From contig NZ_MKTR01000014.1 of NCBI RefSeq assembly GCF_001898325.1, positions 102,531-166,530 on the forward strand: a stretch of DNA of 64,000 bases, written 5' to 3'. The position numbers were made by a program, and so were the translations under genes. The notes under the pieces were generated by a model. That model had not been told where the DNA came from. It saw nothing but the letters and a program-made list of their open reading frames with translations, and searched no databases. Within the stretch, counting starts at the first letter, position 1; the number at the start of each line of letters is the position of its first letter. This document shows positions 28,671 to 37,371 of the stretch, piece after piece. This DNA is from Microbacterium sp. 67-17 (GTDB lineage Bacteria; Actinomycetota; Actinomycetes; Actinomycetales; Microbacteriaceae).

Positions 28671-29750
28671 GTGACCGAGAGCACCTTGCCTGCGCCGATT
28701 CCTGAGAACGCCGCGCCGACGGATGTGCGGCCGCTGTCGGAGCGCGTCGGAGCGCCCGAGACGGTCGCCGAGATCCAGCATCCGGATGTCGCCACCTGGC
28801 GCCCCGCAACGCGAGCGGATCTCGACGAGATGGTGGTCCTGGTCGACGCGTGCGACAGGGTCGACCATCCGACGTGGTTGACGCCGCGCGAGGACGTCGA
28901 GGAGATCTTCGAGCTCTCGCACATCGACCCGGAGCGTCACACGCGACTGGGCTTCACGGCCGACGGTGACCTCGTCGCCATGGCCGGCATCCTGGTGCAT
29001 CCGTCCCAGGACAAGCATGTGTATGTCTATTGCACCGGAATGGTGCATCCGGGGTGGCGCCGCCGCGGTATCGGCACGGAGGTGCTGCGCTGGGAGTACG
29101 AGACCGCCCAGACCGAACTGGCGCGGACGGAAGCCGAACTCCCGGGTGCGATCTTCCTTCACGCGTACGAGCACGACGCTGATGCTCGTGCGCTGGGTGC
29201 GCGGCGCGGCATGCCCGAGGAGCGGTGGTTCACAACGATGCTCCGTGACCTGTCTCAGCCCATTCCCGATGTGCCGCTGGATGCCGGATCCCCGGGCCTG
29301 CGGATCGAGACCTTCGGCCCGCAGTGGCGGGATCCCACGCGCGTGGCGCGCAACGACGCGTTCCGTGACCACTGGGGAAGCCTGGAGACTCCGCCGGAGC
29401 GGTGGGAGCGATTCGTCGGCGGCGCGCAGTTCCGCGACGACCTCTCTCGTATCGTCGTGGATGGCGACCGCGTGGTGGCGATGGCACTGGCTACCGTCAA
29501 CGAGGATGACTGGGAGGTGCAGGGCTACACGTCGGCGTATGTCGCGCTGATCGGTGTCGTTCGCGACTATCGCGGCAGGCGCCTAGCCCCGGCGGTGATC
29601 ACTGCGCTGCTGAACGCGGCGCGGGATGCGGGGCTTGAGAAGGTGAATCTCGATGTCGACACCGAGAGCCCGACGGGCGCGAACAGCCTGTACGGCAGGC
29701 TCGGGTTCGATGCCACCGACCGCGAGGTCGCCATGGTCTCCCGGTTCTGA
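28671..29750 (+). CDS. Tandem GNAT-fold N-acetyltransferase-like protein
   Basis: A 359-residue cytoplasmic protein with two GNAT domains, the layout of mycothiol synthase-like proteins. Domain 1 (about 40-190) has the acetyl-CoA loop HPGWRRRGIGTEVL. Domain 2 (about 205-359) has VVRDYRGRRLAPAVITALL and ends SLYGRLGF. It lacks clear features to call it MshD, and no other mycothiol gene is nearby, so the substrate is unknown. The GTG start at 28671 has no Shine-Dalgarno but a -10 box 6 nt upstream, which suggests a leaderless message. Confidence 0.8.
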   Translation: MTESTLPAPIPENAAPTDVRPLSERVGAPETVAEIQHPDVATWRPATRADLDEMVVLVDACDRVDHPTWLTPREDVEEIFELSHIDPERHTRLGFTADGDLVAMAGILVHPSQDKHVYVYCTGMVHPGWRRRGIGTEVLRWEYETAQTELARTEAELPGAIFLHAYEHDADARALGARRGMPEERWFTTMLRDLSQPIPDVPLDAGSPGLRIETFGPQWRDPTRVARNDAFRDHWGSLETPPERWERFVGGAQFRDDLSRIVVDGDRVVAMALATVNEDDWEVQGYTSAYVALIGVVRDYRGRRLAPAVITALLNAARDAGLEKVNLDVDTESPTGANSLYGRLGFDATDREVAMVSRF

Positions 29751-29843
29751 ACGTCGCCGGCTCCGCAGCGCTGAGCCCACACCTTCGCGCGCGAGGCCAC
29801 AGGATTCTTCGAACGGAAGGTGCGGGTTCGGAGCAAGCCGTGT

Positions 29844-29879
29844 GGGTTCGGTGGGAGGACGGGGTTCGGCGGGAGGACG
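29844..29879. repeat. Tandem 18-bp repeat, two copies
   Basis: GGGTTCGGTGGGAGGACG (29844-29861) is followed directly by a copy with one change (29862-29879). It lies between two convergent genes, just before a terminator hairpin. Confidence 0.7.
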
Positions 29880-29881
29880 GG

Positions 29882-29901
29882 GCCCCCGCAAGAACGGGGG
29901 C
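29882..29901. terminator. Bidirectional terminator between GNAT and acyltransferase genes
   Basis: GCCCCCG (29882-29888) and CGGGGGC (29895-29901) form a 7-bp stem with a 6-nt loop, reaching the stop codon of the minus-strand acyltransferase gene. It can serve both converging genes. Confidence 0.6.
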
Positions 29902-31898
29902 TACTGCGCGATGCGAGCGTCGGCGCGGGTGGCCTCGCGGTAGGCGCGGGTCTCGGTGAGGTACTCGTCGATCGCGCGCTGGTTCTCGGACTGACGGATC
30001 GCGGCGAGGACCGTATCGGCATAGATCTGGCCGCCCGAGGTTCCGGGATGGATGCGGTCACCGGCCAGGTAGTCCACGTGCGGGTCGATGGCGCTCGCCC
30101 AATCGGCGATCATCGTGCCCGGATGCGCGGCCGCAAACGCCGTGATGTCGCTGTTGACGCCCGGGATCCAATCGCGCGGCGCGTAGGCGTTCACGAGCAC
30201 GAGGGTTCTGTCAGGGCCGGCAGTGGCGGCCATCCGTTCATAGGCATCGTGACTGATCGGGCCGTTCGTGCCGAGGGCGATGACGACGTAACGGCCCAAC
30301 TGCCCGGCAGCAGCGAGCTGATCGATGATGCCCGGTCCCGCCCACGAGGAGCGCGACACCGCAGCATCCACCCGGATGCCGGGAAGCGTGTCATACAACG
30401 AGGGAGCGGCCGCGAGCATGACCGAGTCGCCGACAGCGGTGATCTCGCCGCCCGAGATCGGGGTCGGTGACGGGGCGGGCGGCCTCACGGCTCCGTCGGC
30501 GAGAGAGCCGTGAGGCGCAGGCTCATCGGGCTGCGGTCGGGCATCCGTCGACGGTGTCGGGCTGGCGGACGCGGCATCGACAGCTGCCTGGCCCTCGGCG
30601 ACAACTGCCTCACCGGATGACACGCTCGCTCCGGTGAGGGCGGCGGCGACAGTCCCGAACACGAGGGCCGTTGTGGCCAGGCTCCCGATGACGGTGCCCC
30701 ACAGCGCCCCGGCATCGACCCCGACGCGTGCCCGTGCCGCACGCCAGGTCCCGCGGAAGCCGAGACGTCGCACGGGTGTTTCCAGGAATCGGTAGGAGGC
30801 CTCCGCAATGACGACGGTAAGCGCCAGGGTCAGTAGGCCGGCCCAGAGCGGAACTCCCGCCTCCGGTGCTGTGCCCTGCACGGCGGCGACCAGCAGCACG
30901 AGCAGGGGCCAGTGCCAGAGGTAGAGGCCGTAGGAGCGCTCGCCGATCCAGCGCAGGGGGCGCGCGTCGAGAGCGTCGCCGAGCCGCGCGTGGGGCCAGA
31001 CTGCCGCAACGATCGCGATTCCAGCCAGCGCGCTTGCGGCGGCGATCGTCAGGGGGAAGGTGAGGACGGAGTCGGTGGGCGCGAGAAGGGACAGCCAGAT
31101 GAGGCCGGCGACGGCGGCTGCGCCGAGGACCGTGGCGCCGCGGCGGACCGCCCTGCGCTGCATCCACAGCGCGGGCGCAGCCAGGGCGTGGTGCAGCACG
31201 AACGCGAGTGCGACCCCGAGAAGGATGCCGAAAGCGTGAGAATCGGTACCGTAATACGCGCGGCTGACGTCGCCCGTCGACGACACGATCTCGCCCATCC
31301 ACACGGCGGATGCTGCTGCCATCGCGACCGCCGCTACAACCCGCGCCCAGGTGCGCGGCAGCAGCAGGATCAGCGGCAGCATGAGCGGCCAGAGCACGTA
31401 GAACTGCTCTTCGATGCCGAGTGACCAGAGGTTCCGGTAGAGCTCCGGCGTGGTTCCGCCGAAGTATCCCTCGCCGATGAAGATCGCGACCCAGTTGTAA
31501 CTGAAGGTGAGGGCGCCGGCGATCTGGGCGCCCAACCGGACCAGAACATCGCCGCCGATGATCCACGCGGCACTCGAGCACACGAGCAGGAGCAGAACCA
31601 GCGCGGGCAGCAGGCGCCTGGCCCGTCGTCGCCAGAATCCGACGAGGCTGATCCGGCCGGTCGCGGAGCGCTCGCGAAGCAGCAGGGTGGTGATCAGGAA
31701 ACCACTGATCACGAAGAAGACATCGACGCCGATGAACCCGCCGACGAACCACCACTGCGGGAACAGGTGGTAGACGACGACGAGGATGACGGCGAGCGCG
31801 CGCAGGCCATCCAGGCCAGGCAGTCGGGCGCCCTGGCTGGCGCCCTGGCTGGCGCCGGGCGTGACACCGTGAGGGTCGGTGGGGAGGGGGCTGGACAT
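29901..31898 (-). CDS. Acyltransferase-3/SGNH membrane protein (OatA-like)
   Basis: A 665-residue membrane O-acyltransferase that probably acetylates a cell-envelope glycan. The N-terminal part has about ten membrane helices with GLDGLRALAVILVVVYH, the catalytic-His and RxxR signatures of the acyltransferase-3 family, and IGVDVFFVISGFLI. After a Pro/Ala linker comes an extracellular SGNH-like hydrolase domain (block I ITAVGDSVMLA, block III ALGTNGP, block V DRIHP). The ATG at 31898 is preferred to an in-frame GTG at 31931 because a TAGACT -10 box (31935-31940, minus strand) would place the transcript start between them. A GASQ duplication lies near the N-terminus. Nearby polysaccharide genes suggest a wall or capsule substrate. 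Confidence 0.88.
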   Translation of the reverse strand: MSSPLPTDPHGVTPGASQGASQGARLPGLDGLRALAVILVVVYHLFPQWWFVGGFIGVDVFFVISGFLITTLLLRERSATGRISLVGFWRRRARRLLPALVLLLLVCSSAAWIIGGDVLVRLGAQIAGALTFSYNWVAIFIGEGYFGGTTPELYRNLWSLGIEEQFYVLWPLMLPLILLLPRTWARVVAAVAMAAASAVWMGEIVSSTGDVSRAYYGTDSHAFGILLGVALAFVLHHALAAPALWMQRRAVRRGATVLGAAAVAGLIWLSLLAPTDSVLTFPLTIAAASALAGIAIVAAVWPHARLGDALDARPLRWIGERSYGLYLWHWPLLVLLVAAVQGTAPEAGVPLWAGLLTLALTVVIAEASYRFLETPVRRLGFRGTWRAARARVGVDAGALWGTVIGSLATTALVFGTVAAALTGASVSSGEAVVAEGQAAVDAASASPTPSTDARPQPDEPAPHGSLADGAVRPPAPSPTPISGGEITAVGDSVMLAAAPSLYDTLPGIRVDAAVSRSSWAGPGIIDQLAAAGQLGRYVVIALGTNGPISHDAYERMAATAGPDRTLVLVNAYAPRDWIPGVNSDITAFAAAHPGTMIADWASAIDPHVDYLAGDRIHPGTSGGQIYADTVLAAIRQSENQRAIDEYLTETRAYREATRADARIAQ

Positions 31899-31984
31899 CG
31901 GTAGCTCGATGGGGGGTGCGGGTTCGGGCACCCAAGTCTACGTCCGGGCGGGGGGTGTTCCCTGGGGCTGCGCCGGGTGCTGAT

Positions 31985-31990
31985 TAGGCT
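31985..31990 (+). promoter_or_regulatory. -10 box (TAGGCT) for a leaderless truA mRNA
   Basis: TAGGCT ends 6 nt before the truA GTG. It is divergent from the TAGACT box of the acyltransferase gene, 45 bp away. Confidence 0.55.
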
Positions 31991-31996
31991 GAAGAG

Positions 31997-32848
31997 GTGC
32001 GCATCCGGCTCGACATTTCCTATGACGGCTCGCACTTTCGCGGGTGGGCCAGGCAGCCGCATCAACGGACCGTGCAGGGAACCATCGAGGGCGCGATTTC
32101 TCGCGTGCTCGGGGGAGATCCCCGGCTGGTCGTCGCGGGCCGAACGGATGCCGGGGTGCACGCGAGCGGCCAGGTTGCTCACCTGGATCTCGACGACGGG
32201 CAGGCCGCGCGGCTCGCATCCACGCGTCGGCGCGGTGAGGATGACGACGGCGTAGCGGCGCTGGCCCGTCGCATCCGCGGCGTGCTCGGCGCGTACGCCG
32301 ACGCCGCGGTGACCCGCACGTCGATCGCGCCCGACGGCTTCGATGCGCGGTTCTCGGCCGTGTGGCGCCGCTACGAGTATCGGGTTGCCGACGATTCCGT
32401 TCCCTACGTTCCCCTGGAACGGCACCGCACCACCCTGGTGCGCGGTGAGCTCGATGTCGCGGCCATGGATGCCGCAGCCGGCGCACTGCGGGGGTTGCAT
32501 GACTTCGCCGCGTACTGCAAGCCGCGGGAGGAAGCGACGACGATTCGCACGCTGCTCGATTTCGGATGGGTGCGCGAGGCCTCCGGCGTGCTGGTCGCCA
32601 CGGTTCGAGCTGACGCGTTCTGCCACAGCATGGTGCGCGCGCTGGTGGGTGGGTGCGTTGCGGTCGGTCAGGGACGACTCACCGTCGACGATGTCGTGCG
32701 CATCCGTGACGAACTCGTCCGTGTTCCCGAGGTCAAGGTGCTGGCTGCCCGCGGGCTCACCCTCACCGAGGTCGGGTACCCGGCCGATGAGCTGCTCGCG
32801 CAGCGCGCGTCGCAGACCCGCGCACGGCGGGACCTCGACACCGACTAA
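31997..32848 (+). CDS. truA: tRNA pseudouridine(38-40) synthase
   Basis: Makes pseudouridine at positions 38-40 of the tRNA anticodon arm; 283 residues. MRIRLDISYDGSHFRGWARQ and AGRTDAGVHASGQVAH (catalytic Asp in RTDAGVH) are diagnostic, with FDARFSAVWRRYEYR and the C-terminal FCHSMVRALVGG. The GTG start at 31997 has no leader, with a -10 box 6 nt before it. In other actinobacteria truA often follows rplQ directly; here a GNAT gene and an acyltransferase gene intervene. Confidence 0.96.
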   Translation: MRIRLDISYDGSHFRGWARQPHQRTVQGTIEGAISRVLGGDPRLVVAGRTDAGVHASGQVAHLDLDDGQAARLASTRRRGEDDDGVAALARRIRGVLGAYADAAVTRTSIAPDGFDARFSAVWRRYEYRVADDSVPYVPLERHRTTLVRGELDVAAMDAAAGALRGLHDFAAYCKPREEATTIRTLLDFGWVREASGVLVATVRADAFCHSMVRALVGGCVAVGQGRLTVDDVVRIRDELVRVPEVKVLAARGLTLTEVGYPADELLAQRASQTRARRDLDTD

Positions 32849-32922
32849 CGAGGGCGGGCGCCCGCGGATGCGTAGACTGATCCCACCCCTGCGCGGGGTG
32901 AGGTTGGTGATCCCGAGGGGGG

Positions 32923-33588
32923 ATGGAGATGAAGGCCGTTGGTCGCAGCGACGCGAGCGTCGGCATCCGTGAGGGTCAACCGGTGCGCGCTCTCGCGCGG
33001 GCGGGTGTGATCGCCGGATTTCTCGTGCTGCCGCTCGCGCTCGCCGGGTGTGGACCCGCTCCGTGGAACAACTGGGGCTACGAGACTTCGAGTCCGACGC
33101 CCACGTTCACCCGCCAGACCGTTGCCCCACCGGTCAAGAACGACCTCTCCAGCGGCTCGACGCAGCGAGACCTCCAGGCCGGTGCTGTGAAGGCCACCGT
33201 CGACTACTGGTCGACACTGTCGATGGACAAGTGGACTGCTGATGCGCTCAAGCCCATCAGCCTGTCGCTGATCACGGTGGTGGAGCCCAACGACGGTCAG
33301 AAGGTCTACTTGCAGCGGGCGACGATGGTCGCGGTGCCGCAGAGCGACACCGGAGATCTCGCTCCGCTGAATCCGCAGGTGGATGCCGCGAGCGTCAACC
33401 CCGGCTATCTCGTGCTCTCGCCCTACAGCTACTCCCAGAACTTCACTGTCGGTCCGGTGCCATCCAACGCGATCTCGGTGACGGTGCAGTTCACGTACGA
33501 CTTCCTCGTACAGACGACGCCGACCTCGAGCGAGTACGCGAAGCAGACGGCATCCGACACGCTAACGATAGCCATCGCGCAGCAGTAG
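32923..33588 (+). CDS. Lipoprotein, unknown function (related to 36571-37344)
   Basis: A 221-residue predicted lipoprotein. An unusually long N-terminus precedes the hydrophobic segment VIAGFLVLPLALAGC, whose lipobox LAGC gives Cys near residue 43. The mature domain has a Pro/Thr-rich start, then a beta-rich fold with KVYLQRATMVAVPQ and AISVTVQFTYDFLVQ. The pattern of short motifs resembles the lipoprotein at 36571, suggesting distant paralogues. It stands at the edge of the glycosyltransferase/GH6 cluster. A TAGACT box (32873-32878) lies 45 bp upstream. No family was recognised. Confidence 0.75.
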   Translation: MEMKAVGRSDASVGIREGQPVRALARAGVIAGFLVLPLALAGCGPAPWNNWGYETSSPTPTFTRQTVAPPVKNDLSSGSTQRDLQAGAVKATVDYWSTLSMDKWTADALKPISLSLITVVEPNDGQKVYLQRATMVAVPQSDTGDLAPLNPQVDAASVNPGYLVLSPYSYSQNFTVGPVPSNAISVTVQFTYDFLVQTTPTSSEYAKQTASDTLTIAIAQQ

Positions 33589-33625
33589 CACGAGCGCGCA
33601 GCAGTAGCGCTTCCCGACAGGAGAG

Positions 33626-34786
33626 TCAGGTGGTGACGCGCTCCCAGCGGTCGCCACCCTGCGCCCGGGCCGCTGCTGCAGCCTCGGCCGTCGTCGTAAG
33701 CAGGGCGTCAAGGTCATATCCCGATGTCGCGACGCTCGCCCAGCCGACGCTGGCTGAGGTGGTCACGGTGATCGGAGCCTCCGGGTCGCGCACGGCGATG
33801 TGTCGGAGGACGTCGCGCACGAGCTCTCGGATGACTGCCTCGGGGCGCGAAACCAGCACGATGACAGCGCTGTCGGGAGCGATCGCGACGTCGGCATCCG
33901 TGGGGAAGACCGCGACGACGCGAGACTGGACCTCGCGGATGAGTCGACCGAAGATGGCGGGGCCTCCCGCCGCTTGCAGATCTTCAGCGTCGTCGAGTTC
34001 GATGCGCAGCAGCGACCAGGTACCGGCATCCCGCGCGGCTGCGCGTTCGAGACGTTCGCGGGCTGTCCCGACGAACCGATCCCAGTCCCGCTGCGGCGCC
34101 CCGGACTCGATCGCTTGCGTCCCGGGGGTCACGAGCGGCACCAGTGACACAAGGGCGCAGACCATGTACACGAGCATTCCGATCGCGTTGAAGATGCGCG
34201 TCGACGCGAAGGCCTCGGCCGTGGAGAGCGGGGTGAACAGGGCGCCGATGAGCACCGCGACGCCGGTGAGCGCGTAGACCGCCGAGGAGATGACGATGGG
34301 CCACAGCACGCGCTCGGACCGCTCCGGGATGCGCCGCCACTCGAGGAGGAACAGCGCGCCGAAGATCGAGGACACGAAGAACACGACGCGGTAGGCAAGG
34401 CCGAACAGGTCGGAGTCCCCGACCGCCAGGAGAGCGCCGATCGAGGCCGCGGCGACCACGGCGCTGATCCATGCATACGTGCGCACCTTGCGGTGGGCGC
34501 GCAGTCCCGACCACAGCAGCGCCGGGGCGCCCATCAGCAGACCCATCGATCCTCGCCGCAGTTCCTCGGACTCGGCGGCAGTCGCAGCGAGATAGCCGAA
34601 GCAGGCCACCATGATGCCCATGAACGTCAGCGACCACAGCAGCGTCGAGCGGCGGGGCCGCGCGAGAAACGCCAACCCGACGAAGAGGATGGTGCCGAGG
34701 GTTGCGATGGTCGCGTGGGCGATACCGATGCTCGCGCCGCCGAGGTCCGGCCAGGGCAGCTCACCGGGTGCAGGAAAGAACATCAC
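33626..34786 (-). CDS. Seven-helix membrane protein with degenerate GGDEF-like domain (1)
   Basis: A 386-residue protein. About seven membrane helices (residues 18-230) are followed by a cytoplasmic domain of some 150 residues with the pattern of a GGDEF fold (SLLRIELDDAEDL, LIREVQSRVVAVFP, ITVTTSASVGWA, closing helix TTTAEAAAAARAQGGDRW). The GG(D/E)EF signature and metal-binding acids are not visible, so it is probably not an active diguanylate cyclase. Its ATG overlaps the sensor kinase stop by 4 nt, so the two are translated together and probably work in one pathway. A similar protein lies at 37372-38469. The GGDEF assignment is by pattern only. Confidence 0.65.
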   Translation of the reverse strand: MMFFPAPGELPWPDLGGASIGIAHATIATLGTILFVGLAFLARPRRSTLLWSLTFMGIMVACFGYLAATAAESEELRRGSMGLLMGAPALLWSGLRAHRKVRTYAWISAVVAAASIGALLAVGDSDLFGLAYRVVFFVSSIFGALFLLEWRRIPERSERVLWPIVISSAVYALTGVAVLIGALFTPLSTAEAFASTRIFNAIGMLVYMVCALVSLVPLVTPGTQAIESGAPQRDWDRFVGTARERLERAAARDAGTWSLLRIELDDAEDLQAAGGPAIFGRLIREVQSRVVAVFPTDADVAIAPDSAVIVLVSRPEAVIRELVRDVLRHIAVRDPEAPITVTTSASVGWASVATSGYDLDALLTTTAEAAAAARAQGGDRWERVTT

Positions 34787-36417
34787 GACTCCGGGGCGAC
34801 GGAACGGGGGAGGTGAAGAGTGACCGTCGTGCCGTGACCGAGTTCACTCGTCATCGTGAGGGTGCCACCGTGTGCTGTCACGATCTCGCGCGCGATGCCC
34901 AGACCAAGCCCGGTGCCAGGCGCATGCTCCTGGGCGCGCGTACTGCGAAACAGAGGGTCGAACACGTGCTCGAGATCCTCGGACGCGATGCCGATGCCGG
35001 TGTCGGCGACCACGATCACGGCGGTGTCCCCGTCCAGCGACGCCGAGACCTTCACCGATCCGCCAGCTGGCGTGTACTTCACGGCGTTGCTGACGACGTT
35101 GTCGAGAACCTGGCGAAGGCGGAACACGTCGCCATCCATCCACAGGTGAGGGGGGAGGTCGGCGTCCAGCGTCACGCTCTGTTCTCGAGCAGTCGCAGCG
35201 AAAGCTTCTCCGACGGCGGCCAGCATCGGGACGAGGTCGAACGAGCGGCGGTCCTGGGTGGGGGTGAATCCGCGGCGCGAGCGTTGCAGCATCGTCGAGG
35301 CGATACCGAGCATCCGTTCGCTGGCGGAGAGGATCGTCTCGAGGTGGTCCCGGATCTTCGGGGTCAGCTCGTCCTCTTCTTCGAGTGCTAGGTCGGCGTG
35401 GCCGATGATGACGGTCAGCGGATGCCGCAGCTCGTGGGAGGCCACCGCCGCGATCCGCTCGCGCTCGCGCTCGGCCTCGGTAACCGCGGTGATGTCGTGG
35501 GCGACGAGCATCGTCGATGCAGAGTCGTCGGCTGACGAGGTCAGCGGCATGGTTGTCACCGACAGGGCGTGCCAGGTGCCTTCGGCGTCGAAGATCCAGA
35601 CGCGGGCATCCTCGAAGATCTCGCCGCGCTGCGCACGCGCGAAGGTCCGCTCGGATGCCGGAATCGCCGTCCCTTGCAAAGATGCGTACTCGACGGAGGT
35701 GGGCGGTGAGCTGGGGTCGTTGAGGCTCGTGCCGTAGAGGCGGTCGTAGGTGGTGTTGGCGGCCAGCAGTGATCCGTCACGAGCGAAGCGCAGGATGCCG
35801 ACATCCACGCCATTGATCAACTCGATCGTGCTTCGCTCAGCAGCCGATACCCGTTCGAGCGTGGTCTCCAGACGCCGCGTCTGGCCGAGAAGCAACCGCT
35901 TGAACGCCCGCGTCTGGCGCATCGTGATGTTCGCCGTGACACCCAGGAAGGTGACGCCCAGGAGCACCGTGAACAGTTCGACGGCGCCGGGCGGTTCGGT
36001 GGAGGTAGCGGCTTCGATCAAGAGGGAACCGGCGATTGTGACGATGGCGGCCGCGAGGGCCCAGCGCGTGAAGTGCAGGCCGATCCACATGATCGGGAAG
36101 ACCCAGAAGAAACCGAGCGGCAGGATCGAGGATGCCGCCATGAACCCGACGGCGACGATGTCGGCGAACGGGATGATCAGCGGCGACCACCGGGGTGCGC
36201 GGGCCCAGGGTACGACAAGTGTCACCGCGGTTGCAGCGATGATGATGGCCACCCCGGTGAGCATGAGCCACGACTCGAACAGTTCCGGCTCGTAGCCGAG
36301 CGATACGACCGAGATGATGATGATCGAGACGCCGAGGGAGAGCTGCGTGAGCCAGATCGACCTCACTCGCATCGTCGCGCCGTCGACGTCGCGGAATTGC
36401 GCGTCTCTTGCGCTCAC
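34783..36417 (-). CDS. Membrane sensor histidine kinase with PAS domain
   Basis: A 544-residue kinase. The GTG at 36417 has GGGGGAG upstream and excludes a longer open frame. Residues about 18-150 hold five or six membrane helices, followed by a helix and PAS domain (about 185-310, TIELINGVDVGILRFARDGS). HisKA has phospho-acceptor His328 in SHELRHPL, and HATPase has N box DNVVSNAVKYTP, G1 DTGIGI and G2 GTGLGLGIA. It is co-translated with the degenerate GGDEF membrane protein. The only response regulator in the cluster (40249-41415) is about 4 kb away and is a likely partner. The signal is unknown; with so many helices it may sense the membrane. Confidence 0.92.
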   Translation of the reverse strand: MSARDAQFRDVDGATMRVRSIWLTQLSLGVSIIIISVVSLGYEPELFESWLMLTGVAIIIAATAVTLVVPWARAPRWSPLIIPFADIVAVGFMAASSILPLGFFWVFPIMWIGLHFTRWALAAAIVTIAGSLLIEAATSTEPPGAVELFTVLLGVTFLGVTANITMRQTRAFKRLLLGQTRRLETTLERVSAAERSTIELINGVDVGILRFARDGSLLAANTTYDRLYGTSLNDPSSPPTSVEYASLQGTAIPASERTFARAQRGEIFEDARVWIFDAEGTWHALSVTTMPLTSSADDSASTMLVAHDITAVTEAERERERIAAVASHELRHPLTVIIGHADLALEEEDELTPKIRDHLETILSASERMLGIASTMLQRSRRGFTPTQDRRSFDLVPMLAAVGEAFAATAREQSVTLDADLPPHLWMDGDVFRLRQVLDNVVSNAVKYTPAGGSVKVSASLDGDTAVIVVADTGIGIASEDLEHVFDPLFRSTRAQEHAPGTGLGLGIAREIVTAHGGTLTMTSELGHGTTVTLHLPRSVAPES

Positions 36418-36570
36418 CTTGTGCTCCCCCTTAGGCAGCGTTGAGTTCAGGCCTTTGTTCGTATCGTATACTTCCAGCGCATCCGGCTTGTGGAACCCGC
36501 CACGAGCCCGAGATAACCGCGGAATATCAGCCTTCGATGCCCTGCACGTCGGCCCGCTCAAGGAGAAACC
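36418..36570. promoter_or_regulatory. Divergent promoter region between kinase and lipoprotein
   Basis: This 153-bp AT-richer gap separates the divergent kinase and lipoprotein genes. TATACT (36467-36472) is a good -10 for the lipoprotein, with TTGAGT 20 nt upstream as a weak -35. On the minus strand TATACG overlaps the same site. One regulator could control both sides. Confidence 0.45.
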
Positions 36571-37344
36571 ATGGCCACCGCCCCGCAACCGTCGCGCACC
36601 GTACGCCGCGTCGTGCTCGGCGCCGCCGCACTGGCTTTGGGCGCCTCGTCCTTGACCGGATGCCAGCAGATCGCCGAAGCATTCAATTCGATCCAGGGTG
36701 AAGCACCCAGCACCGCATCGACGGCGACACCGGTGCCGCAGCCGGTCTCGACGACTGCCGCGATGGACTTCGACTCACTGTTCTCGTACGACGGGTCGGT
36801 TTCGTTGACGACAGATGTCGCATCCGACCTCGAGGTCGTGCTCGATGTGTGGGCGGCTGACCCGAAGCGCACCCGCGAGTGGACGCCGAACAACGAGAAG
36901 GTGTTCGGGTTCGCGATCAACGCGTACGACCGTCGGGTCGATGACAAGGCAGTGTTGGCGCAGAAGCGCCGGGTCTATGTGTCCTCGATCTCGATCACGT
37001 CACAGACCGCACAGACCTCGGGGATGGTGCAGCAGCCGTTTCAGTTCGCCGCCGACCCCCGGACGCTGGTGCCACCGGACACGCTGCGCTCGGACCGTGG
37101 GCTGCTGCTCAACAGCTATCAGGGCGGGCTGCTCGTTCCCGAGACGACGATCTTCATGCTGCCGGCCGACACCTACGGCATCACACTGCAGTTCTCGTTC
37201 GGCATCTACGTCGAGGGCACGGCAAACGACGATGCCTCGTTCGCGCAGCAGACGATCTATCAGTACCTGCCGATCGCGATCTACAACGATCAGGGCACGC
37301 TGAACATCGTGGCCAACCAGCCGACAACGGCGCCGCAGGGCTGA
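36571..37344 (+). CDS. Lipoprotein, unknown function (related to 32923-33588)
   Basis: A 257-residue predicted lipoprotein. Signal MATAPQPSRTVRRVVLGAAA leads to lipobox LTGC (Cys near residue 31). The mature part has a short Ser/Thr/Pro linker, then a domain with KRRVYVSSISI, FQFAADPRTLVPPD and ITLQFSFGIYVEG, and a C-terminal FAQQTIYQYLPIAI that aligns loosely with the end of the first lipoprotein. AAGGAGAAA precedes the ATG. It is divergent from the sensor kinase, and a periplasm-side accessory or sensory role in the polysaccharide cluster is inference. Confidence 0.75.
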   Translation: MATAPQPSRTVRRVVLGAAALALGASSLTGCQQIAEAFNSIQGEAPSTASTATPVPQPVSTTAAMDFDSLFSYDGSVSLTTDVASDLEVVLDVWAADPKRTREWTPNNEKVFGFAINAYDRRVDDKAVLAQKRRVYVSSISITSQTAQTSGMVQQPFQFAADPRTLVPPDTLRSDRGLLLNSYQGGLLVPETTIFMLPADTYGITLQFSFGIYVEGTANDDASFAQQTIYQYLPIAIYNDQGTLNIVANQPTTAPQG

Positions 37345-37371
37345 TCGGGCCACCGCGCCGCGCCGCCCCGG

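Noticed and set aside
26843-28924. A 693-residue open frame on the minus strand opposite rpoA and rplQ
   Set aside because: It lies wholly antisense to two secure genes, and its codon bias is the mirror of theirs. Long antisense frames are expected in GC-rich DNA. Similar frames at 5430-6983, 9918-11429, 18031-19707 and 19780-21786 were dropped for the same reason.
28671-29750. Mycothiol synthase (mshD)
   Set aside because: The double-GNAT layout fits, but the sequence lacks recognisable MshD-specific motifs and no mycothiol genes are near; a general GNAT call is safer.
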